Assembly (NCBI GenBank): GCA_023396225.1
Contig: JAEWWT010000029.1
Coordinates: 1-55,151, forward strand
Origin: Bacillota bacterium
GTDB taxonomy: Bacteria > Bacillota > Clostridia > Oscillospirales > Ruminococcaceae
Length of the DNA: 55,151 bases
Direction: 5' to 3'
Under the pieces are notes generated by a model that was given only the letters and a program-made list of their open reading frames with translations, was not told the origin of the DNA and made no database searches. This document shows, in pieces, positions 23,963 through 32,593 of this stretch (position 1 is the first letter of the stretch; the number at the start of each line of letters is the position of its first letter). The position numbers and the translations under genes were made by a program.

Positions 23963-25289
23963 CAGCTAATTCTCCTATCAGGTCATAATCCATTGTATCA
24001 TTTATTTTTACATTTACAAACAATCCCGGAAAAAGCTTTTTATCTCCTGTTGTGAAGAAAATCTTTCCGTCAATATCAGGAGCATCCATTGCACTTCTTC
24101 CGAAATAACATTCTCCGTAACGGTCAAAGCCTTCTGTTACAACTTCAATAGTCTTTCCGATATAGGATTGGTTCTTTTCATCAGCAATAATCATCTGCTG
24201 CTCCATAATAATATCAGCACGGTGCTGTTTTACTTCATCATCAAGCTGTCCGTTCATGTTTGCAGCAGGAGTATCTTCTTCTGCTGAATATGCAAAGCAG
24301 CCAAGTCTGTCAAAACGCATATCCTTTACAAAGTCAGCAAGACGGTCAAACTGTTCTTCTGTTTCAGTTGGAAAACCAGTTATAAGGGTGGTTCTTAAAA
24401 TAATTCCCGGAACCTTTTCTCGTATTTTTTCAATAAGCTTTCTGAGAGTTTCTTCGTCACCAGGACGGTTCATCTTTTTAAGAATATCCTTATCACAATG
24501 CTGAACAGGAATGTCCATGTACTTGACGATCTTTTCTTCTGCTGCCATAACATCAAGGAGTTCATCTGTAACTCTTTCAGGGTAGCAGTAAAGAATTCTT
24601 ATCCATTTAAGGCTTTCAATTTTGCAGAGCTTTCTTAATAGTTCAGGAAGCATAAGCTTGCCGTATAAATCCTCGCCGTATCTTGTTGTATCCTGTGCAA
24701 TAAGGATAAGTTCTTTAACGCCAATATCAGCAAGTTTCTGCGCCTCATCAAGAATATTTTCCATAGGAACACTTCTGAAAGGGCCTCTTATTCCAGGAAT
24801 AGCGCAGTATGTGCATCTGTTGCTGCAGCCCTCTGCAACTTTAAGATATGAGAAGAATGAAAGCGTTGTCTGAACACGTCCGCCTGTAAGACTTAATGAT
24901 GTTTTATCACCAAAACGTACAACCTGTTCATTTGCAAGAATATGGTCAATAACGTCAATAATATCGTCATTGCAGCCAATTCCGATTACAGCATCAGCTT
25001 CAGGAATTTCCTTTGCAACTTCCTCACGGTAACGTTCAGCAAGACATCCTGTGATAATGATTTTCTTTATTTTGCCTTCTTTTTTCAGTTCTGCAAATTC
25101 AAGAATTGTTTCAATTGCTTCCTGTTTTGCGGATTCAATAAAGCCGCAGGTATTTATTATAGTGATATCAGCAAGAGCGGCATCGCTTACTATTTCATAA
25201 CCTGCCGCCTGAATTTTGTATAACATTCTTTCAGCATCAACTTGATTTTTTGTACATCCAAGTGATACCATTCCAACATGAATTGACAT
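23946..25289 (-). CDS. rimO: Ribosomal protein S12 methylthiotransferase RimO
   Basis: 447 aa. A radical SAM enzyme that adds a methylthio group to an Asp of ribosomal protein S12. The N-terminal domain holds three cluster Cys (GCTKNQ, TCGFIESA, TGCLAERY). The radical SAM motif CSNRCTYCAIP follows, and a TRAM domain ends the protein. MiaB is the close relative; SLGCTKNQVDAE and KVAEGCSNRCTYCAIP fit RimO better. The start codon follows a small stem-loop (ATGCTC/GAGCAT) that contains the GGAG ribosome binding site. Confidence 0.95.
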   Translation of the reverse strand: MSIHVGMVSLGCTKNQVDAERMLYKIQAAGYEIVSDAALADITIINTCGFIESAKQEAIETILEFAELKKEGKIKKIIITGCLAERYREEVAKEIPEADAVIGIGCNDDIIDVIDHILANEQVVRFGDKTSLSLTGGRVQTTLSFFSYLKVAEGCSNRCTYCAIPGIRGPFRSVPMENILDEAQKLADIGVKELILIAQDTTRYGEDLYGKLMLPELLRKLCKIESLKWIRILYCYPERVTDELLDVMAAEEKIVKYMDIPVQHCDKDILKKMNRPGDEETLRKLIEKIREKVPGIILRTTLITGFPTETEEQFDRLADFVKDMRFDRLGCFAYSAEEDTPAANMNGQLDDEVKQHRADIIMEQQMIIADEKNQSYIGKTIEVVTEGFDRYGECYFGRSAMDAPDIDGKIFFTTGDKKLFPGLFVNVKINDTMDYDLIGELADESAE

Positions 25290-25382
25290 TATTTATTTTT
25301 ATGCTCCAGTCAGAGCATGTCCTCCCTTCAAATTTACGATAACAGCCTTGTTTACAAGCTATTTCTGATAAAATCACATATT

Positions 25383-25411
25383 ATTATAACATTTATGACA
25401 AGTAATGTAAA
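25383..25411 (-). promoter_or_regulatory. Promoter of rimO-pgsA
   Basis: On the minus strand TTTACA, a 17-nt spacer and TATAAT, about 90 nt upstream of rimO. Confidence 0.7.
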
Positions 25412-25453
25412 GGACAAATTTACATTCTGATACGTTATGTCAATACGGAATAA

Positions 25454-25483
25454 TTGAAAAGAAAGTACATAATATGTTATAAT
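25454..25483 (+). promoter_or_regulatory. Promoter of the dipeptidase gene
   Basis: TTGAAA, an 18-nt spacer and TATAAT, 32 nt upstream of the start codon. Confidence 0.7.
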
Positions 25484-25515
25484 AATATGGCAAACAAAAT
25501 TAAGGAGTGTTTTAA

Positions 25516-26913
25516 ATGTACAAGGAAAAGGTTTCAGATTATATTGACAGTCACAGAGTTGAAATGACAGATACATTGAGAAATCTAGTGAAAATACCAA
25601 GCGTAAAGGGTGAAGCACAGGAAGGAATGCCATTCGGAAAGGCTAATGCAGAAGTGCTTTCAACTGCTCTTGAAATATGTTCTGAAATAGGCCTTAATAC
25701 AAGAAACTTTGAAAATTACTGCGGAACGGCAGATTACTTAAGCAGGGATATAAAACCCGAACTGGGAATACTTTTTCACCTTGACGTTGTTCCGGAAGGT
25801 ACAGGCTGGAGTTGTCCTCCTTTTGATATTACCGAAAAGGGTGGCAAGCTTATCGGCAGAGGCACTATTGATGACAAAGGTCCAGCCGTTTCAGTATTTT
25901 ATGCTGTCAAGGCAATAAAGGAGCTTGGAATTCCTTTAAAGAAAAATTTCCGACTTATTATGGGCTGTGATGAAGAAAATGGTTCAGGCGACCTTGAGTA
26001 TTACACCAAAAAGGAAGACTTGCCTGAAAATCTGTTCACACCTGACGGAAACTATCCTGTGCTTAACATTGAAAAGGGTATGATACGTTCAACAATCAGC
26101 AGAAAGTTCAGTTCTATAGGAGAAAAGAAAATTACTATGCTCAAAGCAGGAATTGCTATAAATGCTGTTCCTGAAAAGGCAGAAGCAATTGTCTGCGGTT
26201 TGAAGCTTGACGAAGTAATGTCATGCATAAAAGAGCTTAATATTTCAGTTAAGTTTAATTTATCCGAAAGCAACGGAAATATCAAGATTGAAGTATACGG
26301 AAAAAGTGCTCATGCGTCAAAGCCTGAACTAGGGATAAATGCACTTACAGCACTCATTGTTCTGCTTGCAGAACTTCCTCTTGATAAATCCGATTCATCA
26401 GATACAGTAAAAGCTCTTGCAAAGCTTTATCCTTTCGGTGAAAATGACGGTTTTGGCTGTGGAGTAAAATGTTGTGATGATAAATCTGGCCCTCTTACTT
26501 TGTTGTTAAGCGTTTTTGACTTAAATGAGAAAGGTTTTACAGCGCATACAGACATTCGTTTCCCTGTAACCAAGACTTCTAATGAGATTATATCTGCATA
26601 CAGAAAGTCAGTTGAAGCTCATGGGATTTCTATTGAAACAGGACTTCATGAAGAACCACACTATGTTGATGAAAACAGCAACTTTATTCAGACCCTGTTA
26701 AGTGTATACGAAGACATAAAAGGTGAAAAGGGATACTGTGTTGCAATTGGAGGACTTACCTATGTCCATAATACTGTAGGCGGAGTTGCTTTTGGTGTTG
26801 AATATGAAGACAGCGATAACCATATGCACGGAGCAGATGAATTTATCCATGAAGACGAATTGCTTTTTAATGCTAAAATGTTTGCAGAAGCAATAATCAG
26901 ACTGTGCAGCTAA
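25516..26913 (+). CDS. M20 family dipeptidase, PepV-like
   Basis: 465 aa, typical of the PepV/Sapep group of di-zinc peptidases, which release N-terminal residues from dipeptides in the cytoplasm. Metal and catalytic motifs: HLDVVPEG (His and catalytic Asp), GRGTIDDKGP (bridging Asp), GCDEENGSGD (catalytic Glu pair) and a C-terminal His in NHMHGADEFI. The dimerisation/lid domain lies in the middle (about 185-330). The AAGGAG ribosome binding site sets the start. Assigned by motif; some relatives deacylate other amino-acid derivatives. Confidence 0.9.
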   Translation: MYKEKVSDYIDSHRVEMTDTLRNLVKIPSVKGEAQEGMPFGKANAEVLSTALEICSEIGLNTRNFENYCGTADYLSRDIKPELGILFHLDVVPEGTGWSCPPFDITEKGGKLIGRGTIDDKGPAVSVFYAVKAIKELGIPLKKNFRLIMGCDEENGSGDLEYYTKKEDLPENLFTPDGNYPVLNIEKGMIRSTISRKFSSIGEKKITMLKAGIAINAVPEKAEAIVCGLKLDEVMSCIKELNISVKFNLSESNGNIKIEVYGKSAHASKPELGINALTALIVLLAELPLDKSDSSDTVKALAKLYPFGENDGFGCGVKCCDDKSGPLTLLLSVFDLNEKGFTAHTDIRFPVTKTSNEIISAYRKSVEAHGISIETGLHEEPHYVDENSNFIQTLLSVYEDIKGEKGYCVAIGGLTYVHNTVGGVAFGVEYEDSDNHMHGADEFIHEDELLFNAKMFAEAIIRLCS

Positions 26914-26998
26914 TCATGCTGTGCAGTTAATTATGAAAGTTGCATAAAATTATATAGATGATTTTTCTCTGGGAGAGAAGTATATTCGATAAATATAC

Positions 26999-27027
26999 TT
27001 GAAATGCTGTACAATATATGATATTAT
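26999..27027 (+). promoter_or_regulatory. Promoter of the nfeD-SPFH operon
   Basis: TTGAAA, a 17-nt spacer and TATTAT, about 50 nt upstream of the NfeD start. Confidence 0.6.
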
Positions 27028-27075
27028 ATTTATAAAAGGCGATTGCCTTTTATAAGCGGAAGGAGGGAATACAGT

Positions 27076-27510
27076 ATGTTGATTTTATGGATTGTTGTTA
27101 TGGTTGTCGGCGTTCTTGTTGAAGCGGCCACCTTGACATTAATTTCAATATGGTTTGCAGTCGGCGCACTCGGAGCAGCAATTGCAGAACTTCTCGGTGC
27201 TTCGGTTACAGTTCAGCTTATCATATTTGTTGTATTGTCTGCATTGATGATTGCGGTTACAAGACCGTTGCTTAAAAAAATAATGCCGGCAAAATATACT
27301 CCTACTAATTCCGAGCTTGATGTTGGGAAGCAGGCGGTAGTAATTGAAAATATTGACAATAATCGTAATGAAGGCAGAGTAAGGCTCGACGGAGTTGACT
27401 GGAATGCTGTTTCCGATGACGGAAGTGTGATTAAAAAGGATACTGTAGTTATTGTTAAGGAAGTCGGAACTACCAAGCTTACAGTTGCAAGTAAACAAAA
27501 CGACAATTAA
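27076..27510 (+). CDS. NfeD-like membrane protein
   Basis: 144 aa, the short (NfeD1b-like) form. Two to three membrane helices (about 1-70) are followed by an OB-fold domain (LDVGKQAVVIENIDNNRNEGRVRLDGVDWNAVS). The upstream in-frame ATG at 27043 has no ribosome binding site; ATG 27076 follows GGAAGGAGGG, so I use it. NfeD proteins partner with stomatin/SPFH proteins in membrane microdomains, and the SPFH gene begins 14 nt downstream. Function beyond membrane quality control or organisation is not assignable. Confidence 0.88.
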   Translation: MLILWIVVMVVGVLVEAATLTLISIWFAVGALGAAIAELLGASVTVQLIIFVVLSALMIAVTRPLLKKIMPAKYTPTNSELDVGKQAVVIENIDNNRNEGRVRLDGVDWNAVSDDGSVIKKDTVVIVKEVGTTKLTVASKQNDN

Positions 27511-27524
27511 AGGAGATTTGTGTT

Positions 27525-28493
27525 ATGCCATGGATTATAGGTATTATCGTATTTATTCTTATTATTATTATTTCGGGTATTAAAATCGTTCCACAGGCGC
27601 AGGTTTATGTTATTGAAAGACTTGGTGCTTACAGAAAGTCAGCAGGAACAGGTGCTCATTACGTTATTCCTATTGTAGACAGGGTTGCAAAGAGAGTTTC
27701 TATCAAGGAGCAGGTTGTTGATTTCAGACCTCAGGCTGTTATCACAAAGGATAATGTTACAATGCAGATTGACTCAGTTGTATTCTTTCAGGTAACTGAT
27801 TCAAAGCAGTATACATATGGCGTTGAAAGACCACTTTCCGCTATAGAAAACCTTACTGCTACAACACTGAGAAATATCATTGGTGATCTTGAGCTTGATT
27901 CTACACTTACATCACGTGATCATATCAACACAAAGATTACTGCTATACTTGACCAGGCAACTGACAGATGGGGTATTAAGGTAAACCGTGTTGAACTTAA
28001 GAATATTCTCCCTCCTCGTGAAATTCAGGACGCAATGGAGAAGCAGATGAAGGCTGAACGTGAACGTCGTGAAAAGGAACTTCAGGCACTTGCTGAAAAG
28101 AATGCACAGATCACTGTTGCAGAAGGTGAAAAGGAATCAAAGATCCTTCGTGCGCAGGCTGATAAGCAGGCAGAAATCCTTCGTGCTGAAGCTCAGCAGC
28201 AGGCTATGGTTCTTCACGCAGACGCTGTACGTCAGCAGAAGATACTTGAAGCACAGGGTGAAGCTGAATCCATCCAAATGGTACAGACTGCACTTGCAGA
28301 AAGCCTTGTAAAGCTCAACAACGCAAATCCTAATCAGAGTGTTATTGCTCTCAAGAGCCTTGAAGCATTTGCAAAGGCAGCAGACGGAAAGGCAACAAAG
28401 ATTATTATTCCGTCAGAAATTCAGGGCATTGCAGGTCTTGCAACTTCAGTAAAGGAGCTTATATCAGATAAGCCGCTTAATGAAACAAAGTAA
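27525..28493 (+). CDS. SPFH/Band 7 domain membrane protein (stomatin-like)
   Basis: 322 aa. One N-terminal membrane helix (about 3-20) precedes the SPFH domain (VPQAQVYVIERLGAYRKSAGTG; VDFRPQAVITKDNVTMQIDSVV), then a long Ala/Glu/Gln coiled coil (about 175-260) for oligomer assembly. It resembles QmcA and stomatins, which form ring-like cages on the membrane and regulate proteases such as FtsH. The NfeD gene upstream is its usual partner. A terminator follows. Confidence 0.93.
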   Translation: MPWIIGIIVFILIIIISGIKIVPQAQVYVIERLGAYRKSAGTGAHYVIPIVDRVAKRVSIKEQVVDFRPQAVITKDNVTMQIDSVVFFQVTDSKQYTYGVERPLSAIENLTATTLRNIIGDLELDSTLTSRDHINTKITAILDQATDRWGIKVNRVELKNILPPREIQDAMEKQMKAERERREKELQALAEKNAQITVAEGEKESKILRAQADKQAEILRAEAQQQAMVLHADAVRQQKILEAQGEAESIQMVQTALAESLVKLNNANPNQSVIALKSLEAFAKAADGKATKIIIPSEIQGIAGLATSVKELISDKPLNETK

Positions 28494-28510
28494 TTGATAT
28501 AAGTTAAAAT

Positions 28511-28545
28511 AAAAGCCGGTACAGTTTTGTATCGGCTTTTTTGTA
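28511..28545 (+). terminator. Terminator of the nfeD-SPFH operon
   Basis: A 13-bp stem (28511-28523 with 28528-28540, one G-U) with a 4-nt loop followed by TTTTTT. Confidence 0.92.
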
Positions 28546-28567
28546 TATAAAATAAAAATGCGTATGA

Positions 28568-28759
28568 TTATTTTTTACAATCAGATTTGTTATCCTTAAT
28601 GGTCTGGCGGTTCAACTTAGCGTATATCTTCCTTAAAAAGCGTTCTGCTGTACCTGCTCTACAATATGTGTGCAGAATTTTGTGATGTTGCTGTATGCAT
28701 ACTGCGCAGTTGCCATGGTTAGGACATATCTGGTTCGGACATTTACAGTTCTTATTCAT
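28568..28759 (-). CDS. Small Cys-rich protein, putative metal-binding
   Basis: 63 aa. Six of its Cys lie in the first half: C-x-C-P-N-x2-C-P-N-H-G-N-C-x2-C-I-x3-H, followed by HTYC. This spacing looks like a zinc or iron-sulfur site and resembles small uncharacterised clostridial proteins. The C-terminus is basic (KIYAKLNRQTIKDNKSDCKK). A longer reading frame starts at 28810, but ATG 28759 follows AAGGAG by about 10 nt, so I chose it. It stands alone between two terminated units. I do not recognise a function. Confidence 0.75.
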   Translation of the reverse strand: MNKNCKCPNQICPNHGNCAVCIQQHHKILHTYCRAGTAERFLRKIYAKLNRQTIKDNKSDCKK

Positions 28760-28810
28760 TTGTGTAGTCTCCTTGTTGTTATATATGTCAGTATATTTTT
28801 GATATACCAA

Positions 28811-29403
28811 TAGGCTATAGTGTGATAATCCTTTCAGAAAAATAGTATATTAAGTATTATAACATAAATATAATTACTATGACAGCTTTTTGTAGAGAAA
28901 ATAACAATGTATTTTGCCTGCTTTTCAATATCCTTTCATAAAATTAACACAATTGGAATATATAATAAAGTCATTCCTTAAAGGAAATAGAAAGTCTTGA
29001 GTTTAAATTAATATAAAATGTCCGCCTGCAAAGTTATTCGGCGGACAGCCGTCAATTTGCGAAAGCAATTTACATATAGCCTTGATTTCAAGGCACGGAG
29101 TTTTTCATTTAGACTGCAGATCTGTGAAAGACTTAGGTCAATACCGCACAAAGCTTCAGGCTACGTTTCGATGATTTGAGAAACAGCGAAAATACGTTAC
29201 TGAGCCTGTTTTGAAAATTGACAGAAACTTATTGTGGGGTATTGCCTTTGGAAACGATGGTCAGATTATTCTGACTAACATTTTCGCAAGGCACTCTAAA
29301 AAAATAACGGGAAGCCTATAAAGATAACTATGCCGTCCTAACCTGCCGGAATACCGGTGTGATGGGGCGGCGCCCACAAAATCCTCCAATATGAGTTTAT
29401 ATA
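28811..29403 (+). other. Structured intergenic region, candidate noncoding RNA
   Basis: No convincing gene. Up to about 29000 it is AT-rich. After that it is full of hairpins: TGTCCGCC/GGCGGACA (29019-29047), TTGC-GAAA-GCAA (GNRA loop, near 29060), GCCTTG/CAAGGC (near 29080), repeat copy A (29141-29248), a nested stem TGCCTT/AAGGCA (29242-29292) enclosing GTCAGA/TCTGAC, and CCGG-AATA-CCGG (near 29350). A strong terminator follows although no coding gene precedes it, which points to an RNA transcript. I could not match it to a known RNA family. Confidence 0.5.
29141..29248 (+). repeat. 108-nt palindromic intergenic repeat, copy A
   Basis: It aligns without gaps to copy B at 40286-40393 with 98 of 108 identical positions. 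The inner stem CAGGCT/AGCCTG is kept, while the closing stem and the ACGTTTC/GAAACGT helix are damaged here, so this copy looks older. Confidence 0.9.
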
Positions 29404-29452
29404 AAAACAACGCTCTGTGTTTTGCAGCGAGAACACAGAGCGTTGTTTTAGT
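29404..29452 (+). terminator. Strong terminator with no upstream protein gene
   Basis: An 18-bp perfect stem (29404-29421 with 29432-29449) and a 10-nt loop, ending in a T run; the complementary A run gives a weaker tail on the minus strand. Confidence 0.9.
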
Positions 29453-29544
29453 ATATTTGTCAGCAGAAAACCAGATGAAACAGACTTATGCTTGTTAATT
29501 TTTTGTTTAATTATGTACAAAATGTAAACAATTTATTTCTCTAC

Positions 29545-29573
29545 TTGAAATTTTAATAAAAGTGTTTTATACT
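29545..29573 (+). promoter_or_regulatory. Promoter of htpG
   Basis: TTGAAA, a 17-nt spacer and TATACT. The predicted transcription start falls inside the first CIRCE. Confidence 0.8.
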
Positions 29574-29577
29574 GTCT

Positions 29578-29604
29578 TTAGCACTTAACCAAAGAGAGTG
29601 CTAA
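29578..29604. promoter_or_regulatory. CIRCE operator 1 at htpG
   Basis: TTAGCACTT-N9-GAGTGCTAA: 8/9 and 9/9 matches to the HrcA consensus with the exact spacer, placed over the transcription start. Confidence 0.93.
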
Positions 29605-29627
29605 CACTTTGAACAGCAAAGTGCTAA
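29601..29627. promoter_or_regulatory. CIRCE-like operator 2 at htpG
   Basis: CTAACACTT-N9-AAGTGCTAA: 6/9 and 8/9 matches with the exact 9-nt spacer. It overlaps operator 1 by 4 nt, giving two HrcA sites in tandem. Confidence 0.75.
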
Positions 29628-29717
29628 AAGTGCAAATTAATACATTATATTCTATAACAGGCTTTGCTTTGCGTAAAATGCCTTTACGCATAAACAACAG
29701 AAAGGAATGGGGTTTAT

Positions 29718-31622
29718 ATGGCAGAAACAAAACAGTTCAAAGCAGAATCTAAACGTCTTCTTGACATGATGATTCACTCAATTTATACTCACAGGGAGAT
29801 TTTCCTTCGTGAGCTTATTTCAAACGCAAGTGACGCTATTGATAAGCTTTACTTCAAGTCGCTTACCGACGATAAGGTTGGTATCAAGAAGGACGATTTT
29901 GCTATCAAGCTTGCTGTTGATAAGAATGCAAGAACAATTACTATTTCCGATAACGGTATCGGTATGACTAAGGAAGAACTTGAAAACAATCTCGGAATAA
30001 TTGCAAACAGCGGTTCATTCGCATTTAAGAATGAGAACGAACAAAAAGAGGATATTGACATTATCGGTCAGTTCGGTGTAGGCTTCTACTCTGCGTTCAT
30101 GGTTGCAAAGGAAGTTGAAGTAACAACAAAGGCTTATGGCTCTGACAAGGCATATCTTTGGAAGTCACAGGGCGTTGAGGGATATATAATTGAGGATGCC
30201 GACAAGGATACTGTCGGAACAGAAATAAAGCTTACACTCAAGGATAATACTGATGATGACAAATATGATGAATTTCTTGAACAGTGGAAAGTCAAGAGCA
30301 TAGTAAAGAAATATTCTGACTATATCCGTTTCCCTATCAAGATGGATATGGAAAAGAGCAAGATGAAAGAGGGAACAGGCAAGGATGGCAAAGAGCCTGA
30401 ATATGAGGATTATATTGAAACTGAAACCCTAAACAGCATGGTTCCTCTCTGGAGAAAGAACAAGAATGAGATTACCGATGAGGAATACAACAAATTCTAT
30501 AAGGAAAAGTATTATGATTATACCGATCCGTTAAGACATATTCACATCAAGACAGAGGGTTCAGCAACATATGATGCACTCCTCTATATCCCATCAAAGA
30601 CACCTTTTGACTACTATACAAAGGAGTTTGCAAAGGGACTTCAGCTTTTCAGCAGCGGAGTTCTTATCATGGATAAGTGCGCAGACCTTCTCCCTGACCA
30701 TTTCTCATTTGTAAAGGGGCTTGTTGATTCACAGGACCTTTCACTTAACATTTCAAGAGAAATTCTTCAGCATGACAGACAGCTCAAGATTATTGCAAAG
30801 TCGCTTGAAAAGACTATTAAGAATGAACTCAAGAAGATGCTTTCTAACGAGCGTGAAAAGTACGAGGAATTTTGGAAGAGCTTCGGACTTCAGGTTAAGT
30901 TCGGTGTTTACAACGGTTATGGTGCTAACAAGGAAATGCTTGAAGATTTGTTAATGTTCACATCTTCATTCGAGAAAAAGCTTGTTACTCTTGATGAATA
31001 TGTTGGCAGAATGAAGGAAGACCAGAAGTATATTTACTTTGCTTCCGGCGAAACTGTTGCAAAGATTGACAGCCTGCCGCAGACTGAACTTGTCAAGGAT
31101 AAGGGTTACGAAATTCTTTATCTTACAGATAATGTTGATGAATTTGCAGTCAAGATGCTTATGAAGTACAAGGATAAGGAATTCAAGTCAGTTTCTGATG
31201 CAAACCTTGATCTTGAAACTTCTGAACAGAAGGAAGAATTCAAGAAGCTTGCTGACGACAACAAGGATATGCTTTCTTTCATCAAGGACTCACTTGGCGG
31301 AAAGGTCAAGGATGCAAGGCTTTCAGAACGTCTTAAGACACATCCTGTATGTCTGACAAATGAAGGTCAGATTTCACTTGAAATGGAAAAGGTTCTTAAC
31401 CAGATGCCAACTGACCATAAGGTAAGCGCTGAAAAGGTTCTTGAAATAAATCCGTCACATGATATTTTTGAAAAGCTTAAAGAGCTTTATAACAGCGATA
31501 AGGATAAGCTTGCAAATTACAGTAAAATTCTTTATTCACAGGCGCTTCTTATTGAGGGCATTTCTATTGAAGACCCTGTTGAATATGCTAAGCTTGTATG
31601 CAGTGTTATGACAGGTAAATAA
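29718..31622 (+). CDS. htpG: Chaperone HtpG (Hsp90)
   Basis: 634 aa. The GHKL ATPase domain has ELISNASDAIDKL, DNGIGMTKEEL and IGQFGVGFYSAFMVA. The middle domain holds the catalytic Arg region (LNISREILQHD), and the C-terminal dimerisation domain is complete. The AGAAAGGA ribosome binding site is followed by GGGG before the ATG. Two tandem CIRCE elements over its promoter place it in the HrcA regulon, together with hrcA-grpE-dnaK-dnaJ 12 kb away. In Bacillus subtilis htpG is not controlled by HrcA. Confidence 0.97.
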   Translation: MAETKQFKAESKRLLDMMIHSIYTHREIFLRELISNASDAIDKLYFKSLTDDKVGIKKDDFAIKLAVDKNARTITISDNGIGMTKEELENNLGIIANSGSFAFKNENEQKEDIDIIGQFGVGFYSAFMVAKEVEVTTKAYGSDKAYLWKSQGVEGYIIEDADKDTVGTEIKLTLKDNTDDDKYDEFLEQWKVKSIVKKYSDYIRFPIKMDMEKSKMKEGTGKDGKEPEYEDYIETETLNSMVPLWRKNKNEITDEEYNKFYKEKYYDYTDPLRHIHIKTEGSATYDALLYIPSKTPFDYYTKEFAKGLQLFSSGVLIMDKCADLLPDHFSFVKGLVDSQDLSLNISREILQHDRQLKIIAKSLEKTIKNELKKMLSNEREKYEEFWKSFGLQVKFGVYNGYGANKEMLEDLLMFTSSFEKKLVTLDEYVGRMKEDQKYIYFASGETVAKIDSLPQTELVKDKGYEILYLTDNVDEFAVKMLMKYKDKEFKSVSDANLDLETSEQKEEFKKLADDNKDMLSFIKDSLGGKVKDARLSERLKTHPVCLTNEGQISLEMEKVLNQMPTDHKVSAEKVLEINPSHDIFEKLKELYNSDKDKLANYSKILYSQALLIEGISIEDPVEYAKLVCSVMTGK

Positions 31623-31627
31623 TTAAT

Positions 31628-31664
31628 AAAACAGCACCATGCAGAGATTACATGGTGCTGTTTT
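31628..31664. terminator. Bidirectional terminator between htpG and the XRE gene
   Basis: A 14-bp perfect stem (31628-31641 with 31651-31664) and a 9-nt loop, with a T run on both strands, between two convergent genes. Confidence 0.88.
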
Positions 31665-31684
31665 CTATATATGACGTGTAGTTA

Positions 31685-32509
31685 TTATGCTTTTGCCTTG
31701 TGAATAAAACTATCGAATGTCAAGAAAATAAAAGCAGCAAAGAGTAATATTGCAATGGGTATAATGTTCCAAGTGCTGATTACAGAAGTATCAATCTGCC
31801 TTGAGATTATATAGTTCATTAACAATTCAAAAGGGGCAGCAGCAATTAAAGCAATGCCTGCTGCAATTAGTTTTCTATTTTTCAGAATTATAAATAATGC
31901 GAATATAATCCATAAGAATATAATTGATGGAATTGCTGTGCTTAAGCATAATTTCCAAAGTAAATCTGTTGCATGCAGTATCAAACTAAGTGAAAATAGG
32001 AAAGGAATTACAAGAACAGAAAATACCAGCAAGCTAGCATATGTCTTCTTTAATCCGCCTTTAAGTATAGGGAATATTGTCAGCCATGCAAAAACACATG
32101 AGCTAATAGGGTAAAGAGACCATGTAAGTTTTTCTGGGATTGCAAAATCTACTATTACGCTTGCTAAAATTCCGATAAGAAATGCCATAGTGACGGAGAA
32201 AAGAGATATTTTTCTTGCTAATTCACATTTTTCTTCTTTGCTTCTTCTGCTGCGAACAGAACTGGTAACTATACTTTTACAGTTCTGTGCAGAAGCATTT
32301 TTTCTTTCTCCGTTAAGCAGTTCATCTATAGTAACTTCTAGGAGATCTGAAATTTTGCTCAGCAGAGAAACATCAGGAGAACTGATTCCGCTTTCCCAAT
32401 CTGAAACATCTTTTTCTGTTACATCCAGCCTTACTGCTAATTCACTCTGCGTCATATTATGAAGCGTTCTTTGTTCACAGATAAAGCTGCCTATTTTTTT
32501 ATTGGCCAT
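31685..32509 (-). CDS. XRE-family regulator with C-terminal membrane domain
   Basis: 274 aa. An N-terminal Cro/C1 helix-turn-helix (about 8-65: ICEQRTLHNMTQSELAVRLDVTEKDVSDWESGISSPDVSLLSKISDLLEV) is joined by a basic Ser/Arg/Lys linker to about six membrane helices (100-270). Membrane-tethered XRE proteins of this shape are common in Firmicutes; their signal is generally unknown. A GGAGG ribosome binding site precedes the ATG on the minus strand. It is monocistronic; no partner gene is adjacent. Confidence 0.85.
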   Translation of the reverse strand: MANKKIGSFICEQRTLHNMTQSELAVRLDVTEKDVSDWESGISSPDVSLLSKISDLLEVTIDELLNGERKNASAQNCKSIVTSSVRSRRSKEEKCELARKISLFSVTMAFLIGILASVIVDFAIPEKLTWSLYPISSCVFAWLTIFPILKGGLKKTYASLLVFSVLVIPFLFSLSLILHATDLLWKLCLSTAIPSIIFLWIIFALFIILKNRKLIAAGIALIAAAPFELLMNYIISRQIDTSVISTWNIIPIAILLFAAFIFLTFDSFIHKAKA

Positions 32510-32561
32510 TGTAATACCTCCTGATAAATTTTATTTGTGTTTTTGTTAAGCTCTTGTCTGT

Positions 32562-32590
32562 ATTATAAGATTTGAATGTTCAATAAGCAA
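32562..32590 (-). promoter_or_regulatory. Promoter of the XRE gene
   Basis: On the minus strand TTGCTT, a 17-nt spacer and TATAAT, about 55 nt upstream of the start codon. A 13-bp hairpin lies directly upstream of it. Confidence 0.6.
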
Positions 32591-32593
32591 GAA

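Noticed and set aside
29141..29248. Possible CRISPR or tandem array at the palindromic repeat
   Set aside because: The copies are single, 11 kb apart, and there are no regular repeats with spacers and no cas genes.
29338..29520. 60-codon minus-strand open frame over the orphan terminator
   Set aside because: It reads through the 18-bp terminator stem and has no ribosome binding site; composition is not protein-like.
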